From positions 1-64,000 of the forward strand of contig NZ_FNCH01000018.1 of NCBI RefSeq assembly GCF_900100705.1: 64,000 nt of DNA, given 5' to 3'. The stretch comes from Pedobacter terrae (lineage in GTDB: Bacteria; Bacteroidota; Bacteroidia; Sphingobacteriales; Sphingobacteriaceae). Positions within the stretch are counted from its first letter, which is position 1; every line of letters begins with the position of its first letter. Below the pieces are notes generated by a model, which was not told the origin of the DNA, ran no database searches, and saw only the letters and a list, made by a program, of their open reading frames with translations. Position numbers and translations under genes: made by a program. Positions 42,284 through 50,946 of this stretch are shown here, in pieces.

Positions 42284-42835
42284 CTAGAGGGATGGGGGTA
42301 ATTCTTTTTTCGGCAAGAAATTGTCAATCTTACCTTGTCTATAAATCTCTGCTTTAATTTTGATGAAATCAATTTTAAACTGTTTCATTTTTGTTGAATC
42401 ATCTTGTTTATAAATTTTATCGGTAAGCAACCCGATTACCTCGTTAAACTCCTCAGTCATAAAAGGTGCTATAAAACACATACTACTTTGCGTCTTGCCT
42501 TGATTGAATGAAATGTAATCCCTTCCTCCGGCATAATACATACCTGTACTAAGTTTTTTCGTTCTGATAAAACTTCGCAGGTCTTTTTCAGCTAGTTTGT
42601 TTACAACGTTAATTTCATCATCAGATAATTGGGCAGTGTAGTAAGCCGCACCGCTATTGCCATTAACATAAATATTCAGTCTTCCATCTGGATCAATGGT
42701 TGAATAAGAATCTATTTCTATATTCCTGGAAGATGTAATACCATAGCTTATGAGTCTAAAATTCTGCACCCTTATCTTCTGTGCAAAACAGTTAAAACTT
42801 AGTAGAAGTATTAAGTAGAATAGAATATTTTTCAT
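42284..42835 (-). CDS. Secreted hypothetical protein
   Basis: A 183-aa protein with a clear signal peptide (MKNILFYLILLLSFNCFAQ) and a soluble mature region of about 165 residues with no recognised domain. It is 22 bases upstream of the DUF6881-like gene on the same strand, so the two are likely cotranscribed. Confidence 0.65.
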   Translation of the reverse strand: MKNILFYLILLLSFNCFAQKIRVQNFRLISYGITSSRNIEIDSYSTIDPDGRLNIYVNGNSGAAYYTAQLSDDEINVVNKLAEKDLRSFIRTKKLSTGMYYAGGRDYISFNQGKTQSSMCFIAPFMTEEFNEVIGLLTDKIYKQDDSTKMKQFKIDFIKIKAEIYRQGKIDNFLPKKELPPSL

Positions 42836-43013
42836 TCTGTTTCAGATAATGTAAGAAATGGTTTTGCCGTTAAGAAATGAAGGTATGTATATCTAAAACA
42901 ATTTCAAAACTAACCTTATCCCATAATCTTCTTATATGTTATAAGGTAAACCGTAAGTACGCTACCAAGTTCTGTTTTAGATTTGTAGTCACTTAAATCA
43001 ATATAAAAACTTT

Positions 43014-43160
43014 ATGGAAAAAATCGAAGCAATTAAACCTGGACCTAAGCCAAATAAGCAAGATGGCACGCCAGACAAGAGGCACATGGTTACACCTGAC
43101 ACTAAACCTAAGTACCCAGATCTAAAACCACATAAACATAGGCCTGGAGAATCAAAGTAA
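43014..43160 (+). CDS. Small Pro/Lys-rich protein
   Basis: A 48-aa ORF (MEKIEAIKPGPKPNKQDGTP...). It has about a third Pro plus Lys, no hydrophobic segment, and repeated PxPKP/TPD-type units; it is probably disordered. A -7-like TAGATTTG lies at 42978-42985, about 28 bases upstream of the ATG. The strongly biased composition and promoter position support it as a real small gene. Similar short Pro/Lys-rich proteins are seen in this bacterial group, but no function is known. Confidence 0.5.
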   Translation: MEKIEAIKPGPKPNKQDGTPDKRHMVTPDTKPKYPDLKPHKHRPGESK

Positions 43161-43307
43161 TAATTAACAGATGGAGTGGTTATCCTGTGGAAGATAGCCA
43201 TTCTATCTGTGTTTAATCTTGTTTGGTCTTAGGGTGATGCTATGGACCTAATAAAATGCCAGATGACAAAAAAATCTTTCTACAGCATTTATCCGTGGGG
43301 GTAGCGT

Positions 43308-43730
43308 TTATAGAATATGTTTTGTGCCGAAATTCTCAAACTCTGCTATTGCACGTTCTTGAACATTTCGTCCGGTGAGCATAATACGATGTGCAATACC
43401 AACATCTGAGAGTTGTTCTAGCAGTTTTTCAAGATTTCTCCCATGATCAGTGAGTTTATATTCTATTTTGCCTAGCTGACCAGATGAAGCATTTCTTTCT
43501 ATAATAAGCTGCTGCTCCAAACGTTTAAGACTGCTGGATAATACTTTCGATGATATCCCTTCGATCTCCGTTTTTAATGCTGTAAAACACAAAACTTTTC
43601 TTACCAACAGCGCCATTATAATCAGTGGCGTCCACTTTCCCGCTAGCAAATCCAGTGCGTCATTAATCGCAATCGAGGTTTGCCTGCATTGCGAGTGAAT
43701 CTGATCTTTATTTCCCATATAAAATTCCAT
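43308..43730 (-). CDS. HxlR-family transcriptional regulator
   Basis: A 140-aa winged-helix protein. C15 in HSQCRQTS is the conserved redox/electrophile Cys. LLAGKWTPLIIMALLVRKVLCFTAL and ISSKVLSSSLKRLEQQLII follow. It is divergent from a quinone oxidoreductase-like gene, with palindromes in the gap. The pairing repeats the HxlR/SDR layout at 22436-23660. Confidence 0.92.
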   Translation of the reverse strand: MEFYMGNKDQIHSQCRQTSIAINDALDLLAGKWTPLIIMALLVRKVLCFTALKTEIEGISSKVLSSSLKRLEQQLIIERNASSGQLGKIEYKLTDHGRNLEKLLEQLSDVGIAHRIMLTGRNVQERAIAEFENFGTKHIL

Positions 43731-43754
43731 TCGAAGATAATGATTCTTTTACCC

Positions 43755-43786
43755 GTTACTTTAAAGTAACCGGTTACCGTCTGGTT
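43755..43786. promoter_or_regulatory. Palindromic operator candidates for HxlR
   Basis: GTTACTTTAAAGTAAC (43755-43770) is a perfect 16-bp palindrome, followed at once by CGGTTACCGTCTGGTTACC, which repeats GGTTACC twice. It lies about 25 bases from the HxlR start and upstream of the -33 region of the oxidoreductase promoter. Confidence 0.6.
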
Positions 43787-43816
43787 ACCTGGCTATTTTT
43801 TCAAGGATGAAACATA

Positions 43817-43824
43817 TAGTTTTG
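43817..43824 (+). promoter_or_regulatory. -7 box of the oxidoreductase promoter
   Basis: TAGTTTTG fits the Bacteroidota -7 consensus TAnnTTTG and ends 17 bases before the ATG. This would give a leader of about a dozen bases. The -33 TTG is not evident, which is common in regulated promoters. Confidence 0.5.
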
Positions 43825-43841
43825 TTTCAAAATTTAAAAAT

Positions 43842-44789
43842 ATGAAAGCGATTAGGGTACGCGAGTTTGGCTCATCGGAGGTGCTTACTTACATCACTGA
43901 ATCAAGACCTATTGTAGGCGATCAGGAAGTATTGATTAAAATCGAAGCGGCAGGTGTTGGCCGTGTAGATGTTTCTGCCAGACAGGGATATTATGCCCCA
44001 TTGCCCGAGCCTGGGTTTATCCCTGGCATTGAGGCAGCGGGTGAAGTAATTGTACTCGGTAAGAATGTAGATAAGAATTGGCTTGGCAAAAAAGTATTTG
44101 TCAGGCTTTTTAGCGGTGGTTATGCGGAAGAGATTGCTGTACGAACTGAGGCCTTAGTGGAGATACCTGCACCAATAACCTCAATAAAGGCCGTTGCGTT
44201 CGGTGTAAATGCACTGGTGGCTTCATTCGCCATGGATTTAGCTAATCTGGATAAAGGAGATCGTCTTTTATTAAGGGGCGCCACCGGAGGAATCGGCACC
44301 GTAGCTGCGCTTATTGCAAAAACTAAAGGAATCCACGTAACAGCGGCAATGCGATCCATTCACAAAAAAATACACCTCGAAAATATCGGTATTGATGATT
44401 TTTTAATGACCGATAACCTGGCAAATTTGAGTTTAAATTATCATTCGATCCTGGATTTAGTGCTCGGAAGTGATATGGATGCTTACGTTAACTTACTTGC
44501 AAAACGGGGTAACTACATTATTGCGGGTGGTTTAGCCGGAAGTCCCGAAATAGATTTTGGAATGTCGTTTCTGAAGAGAGTGCACCAATCTTTAAGTCTT
44601 CATGTCTTTAGTTTAAATGCATTTTCTGATGAGGAGATTCGGACGCGTATGGGGCAAATTTTCATCCTGATGATTGATCACTCCCTCAGCGCACCTATTC
44701 AGGATGTATTTCCATTAAAAGATGCCGGCAAAGCGCACGACCTTATGGTGTCCGGAAATTTTTTCGGAAAAATCATCCTGGCCAATTAA
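43842..44789 (+). CDS. Quinone oxidoreductase-like MDR protein
   Basis: A 315-aa medium-chain dehydrogenase/reductase of the zeta-crystallin/QOR type: GroES-like N-terminal half (SSEVLTYITESRPIVGDQEVLIKI), cofactor motif GATGGIGTVAA (near residue 147) and no structural zinc Cys cluster. It uses NADPH to reduce quinones or alpha,beta-unsaturated carbonyls. It is divergent from an electrophile-sensing HxlR gene, so induction by quinones is likely (inference). Confidence 0.9.
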   Translation: MKAIRVREFGSSEVLTYITESRPIVGDQEVLIKIEAAGVGRVDVSARQGYYAPLPEPGFIPGIEAAGEVIVLGKNVDKNWLGKKVFVRLFSGGYAEEIAVRTEALVEIPAPITSIKAVAFGVNALVASFAMDLANLDKGDRLLLRGATGGIGTVAALIAKTKGIHVTAAMRSIHKKIHLENIGIDDFLMTDNLANLSLNYHSILDLVLGSDMDAYVNLLAKRGNYIIAGGLAGSPEIDFGMSFLKRVHQSLSLHVFSLNAFSDEEIRTRMGQIFILMIDHSLSAPIQDVFPLKDAGKAHDLMVSGNFFGKIILAN

Positions 44790-44882
44790 CCTTGAGCTGG
44801 GAAACTCACTTCAGAAACAGGTTAGCTAAACTAAGTCTTTACAGGCAGGTCTGTGCATTTCTTACGTAATCCGTTTGCTCAA

Positions 44883-45290
44883 TTATCCGGCCTTAGCTGT
44901 ACCACAGCGGGTTTTTAAACTCGTAAAGTCAGGTTGATCTCGGGCAGGATTTCTAGAATAGGTAATTCCTTTTTGTTTAGCCTTAGGCAATAGATTCACG
45001 AACGATTTTGTCGAAGATTTTGCGCCGTTTAACTCGATTGCACAAACTTCAGGGATAATTAGAAATTGTTTAGCATTTGGATTTGGGAGATCCAACGGTG
45101 TAGATAAAAGTTCTTTGAAAGCTTTTTTTAGCAGATTGAAATGCTTATAAAAAGACATCGAACGGTTTGCAAGGAGCATCGCCAAAAATATCATCGGGCC
45201 ATGATGCCCATTTTTCGGTCGTTCAAAAACACGTTCATTGTATTTTGAATCTGCCAGTTCGCGCGGTTTATTGGTATTATCCTGATAAAA
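44883..45290 (-). other. Unassigned open frame without start codon, possible remnant
   Basis: A 135-codon open frame runs from just after a TAG (45291-45293) to 44883. It starts FYQDNTNKPRELADSKY and holds an internal ATG at 45194. Composition is coding-like. No domain recognised and the N-terminus is missing, so it is probably a gene remnant. The stretch 45294-45458 holds nothing else recognisable. Confidence 0.3.
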
Positions 45291-45458
45291 CTATTCTACT
45301 GACCTGAGGCGAGATACGGTTCCATATATTTGCATAATACTGTGCATACTCTGCATATGCAACTTACTGTCTGTTCCAGTGAAAGTGATCGCTCTGTTTC
45401 GGGCCAAACTGGCCACCAATTTGATTACCGGACGATACACCTCTAAGTTCCTTTCCCT

Positions 45459-48242
45459 CTATTGGGTTGTTGATTGGTTTCTCTTAAACTCACTTGGCCT
45501 CAAGCCATATTTTGATTTGAATACTGTCGAAAAATAATTTGGTGAGGAAAAACCGACCATATAGGTGATTTCTGCTATTGTATACCTTTCATTGATCAAT
45601 AAAAATTTTGCCTTTTTTAGCCTTCTGTTTATAATGTAGTCTGTTACACTACAATCCAGTAAGGCTTTTACTTTTCTGTATAACTGTACCCGTGAAACTC
45701 CCAGGGCTTTACTGATCTCTTCTACACTGAAGTTTTCATTGCTCAGGTTCTGTTCTACGAGACCAGAAAAATCATTTACAAATTTTTTATCCAGGCTTTT
45801 CGAAACGGGTTGCCTGTTTCCGGAACTGATGTCGCTTGTGTAGTGCGACTTTAGCAGTAGCCTGTTTTTCATGAGATTCCGCACAGTCGCCAGCAAATAC
45901 TCATAATTGAAAGGTTTAACAATATAGGCATCTGCCATACTCTCGAAGCCATTGATCTGCTGTTCTAAACTGCTTTGTGCGGTGAGCAGGATGATGGGGA
46001 TATGGGATGTACGAATGTCGGATTTGAGTTTCTCTGTAATTTTCTTCCCTGATAGGTCTGGCAGTACCACATCGCAGATAATCAGATCTGGTACTTGTTC
46101 GTAGGCAGAAGTGATTCCGCTCTCTCCGGTATTTGCAATAAATACCTCGTATTCCTTATCAAGTTTTTCAGACAAATAATGCAGAAGGTCTGCATTGTCT
46201 TCGATTATCAATACCGACCGTTCTTTTAATTCGCGCAACAAATCATGATTCTTTTCTCTCTTGAGATGCTCTAGTTCGCTTGTATAGATTTTTGCATTTT
46301 CATAAAGCTCTTCTCTTTCCGCCTGTTGGAGGTGTTTCTCTTCTTCTCGAAGGTGTAATGACCCAAGGGGTAGAGTAACGGTAAAGGTGGTACCCTGCCA
46401 TTTCCGGCTTTCTACGGTTAGGTCTCCATGTAAAAGATTCATCAGTTCCTTCGATAGGGAAAGGCCCAATCCAGATCCTTTTTTTGCGTTCGAATCTGCT
46501 TGATAAAAATGTTCAAATATATGGATGATTTCTTCCTGATCCATTCCAGGTCCATTGTCCTCCACTTTAATAGAAACATGAGCATCATCTTTACTCACTG
46601 TAATGTGAACCGTTCCATTGGCTGGAGTGAATTTTAGTGCGTTAGATATCAGGTTGAAAATGACCTTGTCGAACATGTTCACATCAAACCATACGGTTAT
46701 ATCCGATTCTTTAGTGAAGAGTCTGAGGTCTATGTTCTGTTTCTTTGCAGCGAGCTGAAAGGTCTCAATGATGTCTGAAATAAAAGCGATAAGATTGTTC
46801 GATGTCGATCTTATGCGCATCTTACCATACTCAATCCTCCTGTACTCAATGAGCTGGTTGATTAGGCGCAACAGGCGAAAAACATTTTTATTGATCAGTT
46901 TCAGGTTTTTTCCTGCAAGTGCATTAATTTTTTCATTATTAATCAGATCTTCCAGGGGCGAGAGTATCAAGGTAAGGGGAGTCCGGAATTCATGAGATAC
47001 ATTGGTGAAGAAGTTCAGTTTGGCCTCTGTTGCTTCTTTAGCTTTTTCAGACATCTCAATAAGCTTATTACGCTGTTCAAGGATTTCGAGGTTATTCGCC
47101 TCCAGGTTTTTGTTGATTTTCCTGTTTTCCAGTAGGGAGAAAAAAGCCAATCCCCCGAACACCACAGAAAGTACCAAGGTAACCACGGTGACGTTTAAGG
47201 TAAGCTGTTGGTTGTCAAATAAAGAACGTTGTTCAGCCAGGAGAGATTGTTGCCGCTCGATATCTTTCTGCTGGCTGCTAAATTTGTTCCACTGCAGTTT
47301 CATAAGCTGAACATTCGATGAATCGATCACTACAGACTGAAGGATATTTTTTTTGAGGATGGATTCTTTTCCAAGGATACGGAATGCTGTTGAAATTGCT
47401 TCTTTACCTCCTGTTGGGTAAAGCATACTAGCATCTATCACTTTGCCTTCGATCATTTGGAGACCACCGCCTTGTCCAGGTAGTGCATCTATTCCTATAA
47501 TGGCTACCTTCCTTTTAATTCCAAGTTTATCCAGCGCTTCCCTGGCTCCGGAAGCCATCTGGTCATTGTGAGCAAAAATCAGGTCTGTGGTACGTAATGC
47601 CTCCTTCATTTTCAGCAGCTCCTCAATAGCGTGCGATTTTAGCCAATCGCCATAGATCTGATTCGAAATTCTAATATTACCGGATTTTTGAAGTCCTTCA
47701 GAGAACCCCCTCTGGCGCTCTATTGTAGGAGAGGAGCCGGGAAGTCCCATAATTTCCATAATATTTCCTTTCCCCTTAAGCAGACCAGATACATACTGTC
47801 CGGCCATCTTGCCAATCTGATAGTTGTCTGCGCCGACATAAGCCGTATAAGCCGATGATGATGTTTTGCGATCGATAATCACCACAGGGATGCCACTATT
47901 ATAAGCCTGTTCAACGATTGGAGTGAGTGGCCTGGCCTCGTTAGGAGATATAATCAACAGATCAATGTCCATTTTTAATAGTTCCCCGACCTGTGAAATT
48001 TGTTTTTTATTGCTGTTGTTTGCATCTCTATATACCAATGTGGCGCCTGGATGTAACGAAAGTTCCATTTTCATCTCTTCCAGCATGGTTTTTCGCCACA
48101 AATCCGAGCCAACGCATTGCGAAAATCCTATAACGTATTTTGGTTCCTTTTTCTTGTCGCTACAGCCACAAAGAATAGCCGTCAGGAAGACCAATATAAG
48201 TATCCTATGAAGGAAGTGAAGTCTTGCGGTCATATTTATCAT
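45459..48242 (-). CDS. Hybrid two-component system regulator of the fructan locus
   Basis: A 927-aa HTCS. The leader ends in a lipobox-like LCGC (C27). Residues 35-310 are an RbsB-like periplasmic sugar-binding domain (YVIGFSQCVGSDLWRKTM). A membrane helix lies at about 348-368. HisKA follows, with H417 in NVSHEFRTPLTL, then HATPase_c. A receiver (ICDVVLPDLSG) and a C-terminal AraC-type HTH (ISKALGVSRVQLYRKV; ITYMVGFSSPNYFSTVFKSKYG) complete it. The HTCS of the B. theta levan locus, BT1754, has this unusual periplasmic-binding-protein sensor and binds fructose. By homology of context this one also senses fructose and activates the divergent operon. Confidence 0.95.
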   Translation of the reverse strand: MINMTARLHFLHRILILVFLTAILCGCSDKKKEPKYVIGFSQCVGSDLWRKTMLEEMKMELSLHPGATLVYRDANNSNKKQISQVGELLKMDIDLLIISPNEARPLTPIVEQAYNSGIPVVIIDRKTSSSAYTAYVGADNYQIGKMAGQYVSGLLKGKGNIMEIMGLPGSSPTIERQRGFSEGLQKSGNIRISNQIYGDWLKSHAIEELLKMKEALRTTDLIFAHNDQMASGAREALDKLGIKRKVAIIGIDALPGQGGGLQMIEGKVIDASMLYPTGGKEAISTAFRILGKESILKKNILQSVVIDSSNVQLMKLQWNKFSSQQKDIERQQSLLAEQRSLFDNQQLTLNVTVVTLVLSVVFGGLAFFSLLENRKINKNLEANNLEILEQRNKLIEMSEKAKEATEAKLNFFTNVSHEFRTPLTLILSPLEDLINNEKINALAGKNLKLINKNVFRLLRLINQLIEYRRIEYGKMRIRSTSNNLIAFISDIIETFQLAAKKQNIDLRLFTKESDITVWFDVNMFDKVIFNLISNALKFTPANGTVHITVSKDDAHVSIKVEDNGPGMDQEEIIHIFEHFYQADSNAKKGSGLGLSLSKELMNLLHGDLTVESRKWQGTTFTVTLPLGSLHLREEEKHLQQAEREELYENAKIYTSELEHLKREKNHDLLRELKERSVLIIEDNADLLHYLSEKLDKEYEVFIANTGESGITSAYEQVPDLIICDVVLPDLSGKKITEKLKSDIRTSHIPIILLTAQSSLEQQINGFESMADAYIVKPFNYEYLLATVRNLMKNRLLLKSHYTSDISSGNRQPVSKSLDKKFVNDFSGLVEQNLSNENFSVEEISKALGVSRVQLYRKVKALLDCSVTDYIINRRLKKAKFLLINERYTIAEITYMVGFSSPNYFSTVFKSKYGLRPSEFKRNQSTTQ

Positions 48243-48567
48243 TTAATAAGGTCTGTGCGTGCACGGGCTGTATCTGGTTAGGATCCTGTTTGTAAGAAAA
48301 TAATTCTAAAGATAATCAAATTTGAAACTTTAAGGAATTGGCGCCCCTCTTGGAGCGATGGGATGAAAGGTGCTGATGCATCAAAATCTTAATATTAATG
48401 TTTCAAAAGTGTAACTATATCAGATTAGTTAAAAATAATAAATTTTAATAATCTGTTAATCAATCCTTTATGTGATGTGTCAGGATTGTATTTTTTTGGA
48501 ACAGATTTGTTGACCTCGCTTCCTGTTTTTGACCAACTTGCAATCCTCAACCAATAAATAAACCCTT
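48243..48567. promoter_or_regulatory. Divergent control region of the fructan locus
   Basis: This 325-bp gap separates the HTCS from the porter-kinase-susCD operon. An imperfect inverted repeat CAGATTA (48421-48427) / TAATCTG (48449-48455), extended by TTAAAA/TTTTAA, could be a regulator site. TATTTTTTTG around 48487-48498 and AGATTTG further on are only loose -7 boxes. HTCS sites are usually direct repeats close to the -33 region; none is obvious by eye. Confidence 0.4.
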
Positions 48568-49902
48568 ATGAAAAAACACTCCGTCCTGGCTTGGTCCATG
48601 GTCGTAGCCCTAGGCGGCTTTCTGTTTGGATTCGATACAGCTGTTATTTCAGGCGCTGAGAAATCCATTCAACAATTCTGGAACCTTTCTGCATTTGCGC
48701 ATGGGCTTACCATATCCATTGCACTTATCGGTACGGTAATCGGCTCGCTGGTCGGATCCCGTCCATCTGATTATTTCGGAAGAAAAAATACACTTTATTT
48801 CGTAGCTGCTGCATACTTGCTCTCCTCGCTGGGTACTGCTCTTGCAGATAACTGGTATATCTTTTTAGCATTCCGTTTCTTAGGCGGTTTGGGCGTGGGT
48901 ATATCATCTGTAACTGCACCAATTTATATTTCAGAGGTATCCCCGGCACATAGAAGAGGCCGGCTTGTAGGGCTTTTCCAGTTCAATGTTGTACTGGGTA
49001 TATTAATATCTTATCTTTCAAACTATCTGCTAAGCCAGGGAGGCGAGGCATCATGGAGATGGATGCTTGGTGTTCAGGCATTTCCTTCCATAATATTCCT
49101 GGTGCTAATCTACTTTATTCCTGAAAGCCCAAGATGGCTTATACTTAAACGTGGCGCTTACGATAAGGCATTGGAAATCCTGCGCATCATCAATCCGCTA
49201 AACTGCAATGAAGAGCTTGCCGCTATTCAGAAGTCAGGTCATGATATGCTGCAAAACAAATCCTCAGACGGGCTTTTTTCAGGAAAATACAAAACACCTG
49301 TTATTCTGGCCGTGCTTTTTGCCTTCTTCAACCAGGTATCAGGAATAAACGCCATCATTTATTATGCGCCAAGAATTTTTGAGATGGCAGGGCTTGGTGC
49401 ACATTCTTCGCTTTTATCCACTGTCGGTATTGGAATGGTTAATTTTATATTTACACTACTGGCTATCAATATCATCGATAAAGTTGGTCGGAAAACCTTG
49501 ATGTTTATCGGTTCCATAGGCCTTATTGTATCCCTTGGACTTGTTGCATTTGCTTTTCTAGGCGGTTCGTCCAGCGGTTTCGAAATTCCAATTTATGTCA
49601 TGCTCTTTATTGCTTTCTTTGCTTTTTCTCAGGGTGCGGTTATCTGGGTATTCATTTCCGAAATCTTCCCAAATCAGGTCAGGGCAAAGGGACAAACACT
49701 AGGCAGTTCTACCCACTGGGTAATGGCAGCACTGATTGCATTCTGCTTTCCCTATCTGGCAGAAGCATTTGGAGGCGCAAATATATTTTTCTTTTTCTCT
49801 GGGATGATGGTCCTGCAGTTGGTGTTCGTTTGGAAAATGATGCCTGAAACAAAGGGCAAGTCTCTGGAGCAGATAGGTGAAAATGTTGTTTTAGTACATT
49901 AA
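48568..49902 (+). CDS. Sugar porter (MFS), probable fructose importer
   Basis: A 444-aa, twelve-helix major facilitator of the sugar porter family. Signatures are GGFLFGFDTAVISGA (TM1), RFLGGLGVGISSVTAPIYISEVSPAHRRGRLVG (TM4 and loop), PESPRWL and PETKGKSLEQI at the C-terminus. It is the first gene of the fructan operon, 7 bases ahead of a fructokinase. It corresponds in position and type to BT1758 of the B. theta levan locus, so fructose import is the likely role. Confidence 0.93.
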   Translation: MKKHSVLAWSMVVALGGFLFGFDTAVISGAEKSIQQFWNLSAFAHGLTISIALIGTVIGSLVGSRPSDYFGRKNTLYFVAAAYLLSSLGTALADNWYIFLAFRFLGGLGVGISSVTAPIYISEVSPAHRRGRLVGLFQFNVVLGILISYLSNYLLSQGGEASWRWMLGVQAFPSIIFLVLIYFIPESPRWLILKRGAYDKALEILRIINPLNCNEELAAIQKSGHDMLQNKSSDGLFSGKYKTPVILAVLFAFFNQVSGINAIIYYAPRIFEMAGLGAHSSLLSTVGIGMVNFIFTLLAINIIDKVGRKTLMFIGSIGLIVSLGLVAFAFLGGSSSGFEIPIYVMLFIAFFAFSQGAVIWVFISEIFPNQVRAKGQTLGSSTHWVMAALIAFCFPYLAEAFGGANIFFFFSGMMVLQLVFVWKMMPETKGKSLEQIGENVVLVH

Positions 49903-49909
49903 TTGATAT

Positions 49910-50869
49910 ATGAATAATATGATAAATAACCTCAGCCACAGTTCCACTCCAGCCACGTGTTACGGAGAAATTCTGTGGGACGTGTTGCCAGACGGTCCGC
50001 AGCCCGGAGGAGCACCATTAAATGTTGCTTATCACCTCAATAAGTTAGGGATGGGTTCAAGCCTGATCACCCGGATTGGCAAGGATGAAAATGGACAGAA
50101 ACTCCTTGAACTGATGGAAAACTGGGGAATAAACACCGGGCTTCTACAAGTTGATGAGCAATATGAAACCAGCCAGGTGCTGGCTAAAATGAACAACGGA
50201 AATGAAGTCAGTTATGAAATCGTATTTCCGGTGGCCTGGGATTTTATTGATCAAGGCCAACAACTCATTAAGCACATCAAACCGTCAAGTTACTTTATTT
50301 TCGGAAGTTTAGCGTCCAGAAACGAAACCTCAAGAAATACCCTCTACAATCTGTTGGATAACGACGCCATTAAGGTTTTTGACATCAATCTCCGTCCGCC
50401 CTTTATCAATCAGGCTCAGTTAGGTCATTTATTATCGAAGGCAGACATTGTCAAGTTTAATGAGGCGGAGCTGGGTATTGTACAAATTATGTTCGGTGGT
50501 TCTTTAAAAGGGGAAGCAGATCAGGTACGGTTCATACAAGAGCGGTTCAAAATCCCCGAGGTTATTGTAACCAAAGGCGAGTTTGGTGCCGCATACTATA
50601 ATCTAGATAAGGCCTATAATGTTTGGGGAAATGAGGTAAAGGTAAAGGATACAATTGGTAGTGGCGATTCTTTTTTGGCGGCTTTTATCGCTGCACATAA
50701 TCGGCAGGAGCAACCCTTGCAGATCCTTAAAAAAGCGATTGCGATGGGGGCCTTTATTGCAACCAAGAAGGGCGGATGCCCCGAATACAAATTTGATGAT
50801 TACCAGGCTTTCTATAACGAATTATTTGCTACAAAACCTGACCGTAATAGTACGCATCATGCTGCTTAA
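49910..50869 (+). CDS. PfkB-family fructokinase
   Basis: A 319-aa ribokinase-type sugar kinase. The N-terminal CYGEILWDVLPDGPQPGGAPLNVAYHL matches fructokinases. The PfkB signature DTIGSGDSFLAAF holds the catalytic base D253 and the anion hole. It turns imported fructose into fructose 6-phosphate in the cytoplasm. It is 7 bases after the sugar porter gene, the counterpart of BT1757. Confidence 0.92.
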   Translation: MNNMINNLSHSSTPATCYGEILWDVLPDGPQPGGAPLNVAYHLNKLGMGSSLITRIGKDENGQKLLELMENWGINTGLLQVDEQYETSQVLAKMNNGNEVSYEIVFPVAWDFIDQGQQLIKHIKPSSYFIFGSLASRNETSRNTLYNLLDNDAIKVFDINLRPPFINQAQLGHLLSKADIVKFNEAELGIVQIMFGGSLKGEADQVRFIQERFKIPEVIVTKGEFGAAYYNLDKAYNVWGNEVKVKDTIGSGDSFLAAFIAAHNRQEQPLQILKKAIAMGAFIATKKGGCPEYKFDDYQAFYNELFATKPDRNSTHHAA

Positions 50870-50946
50870 CGGTTAATAAAATAAATACACTACATAAGCG
50901 GCAAATGCTGATTATATAGAAAACTAACCATTATAAACCATATTTT

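Noticed and set aside
42998..43201. Minus-strand ORF of 67 codons
   Set aside because: It is the antisense of the Pro/Lys-rich small ORF. Its Gly/Leu/Cys-rich composition is that of a complement of Pro/Lys codons.
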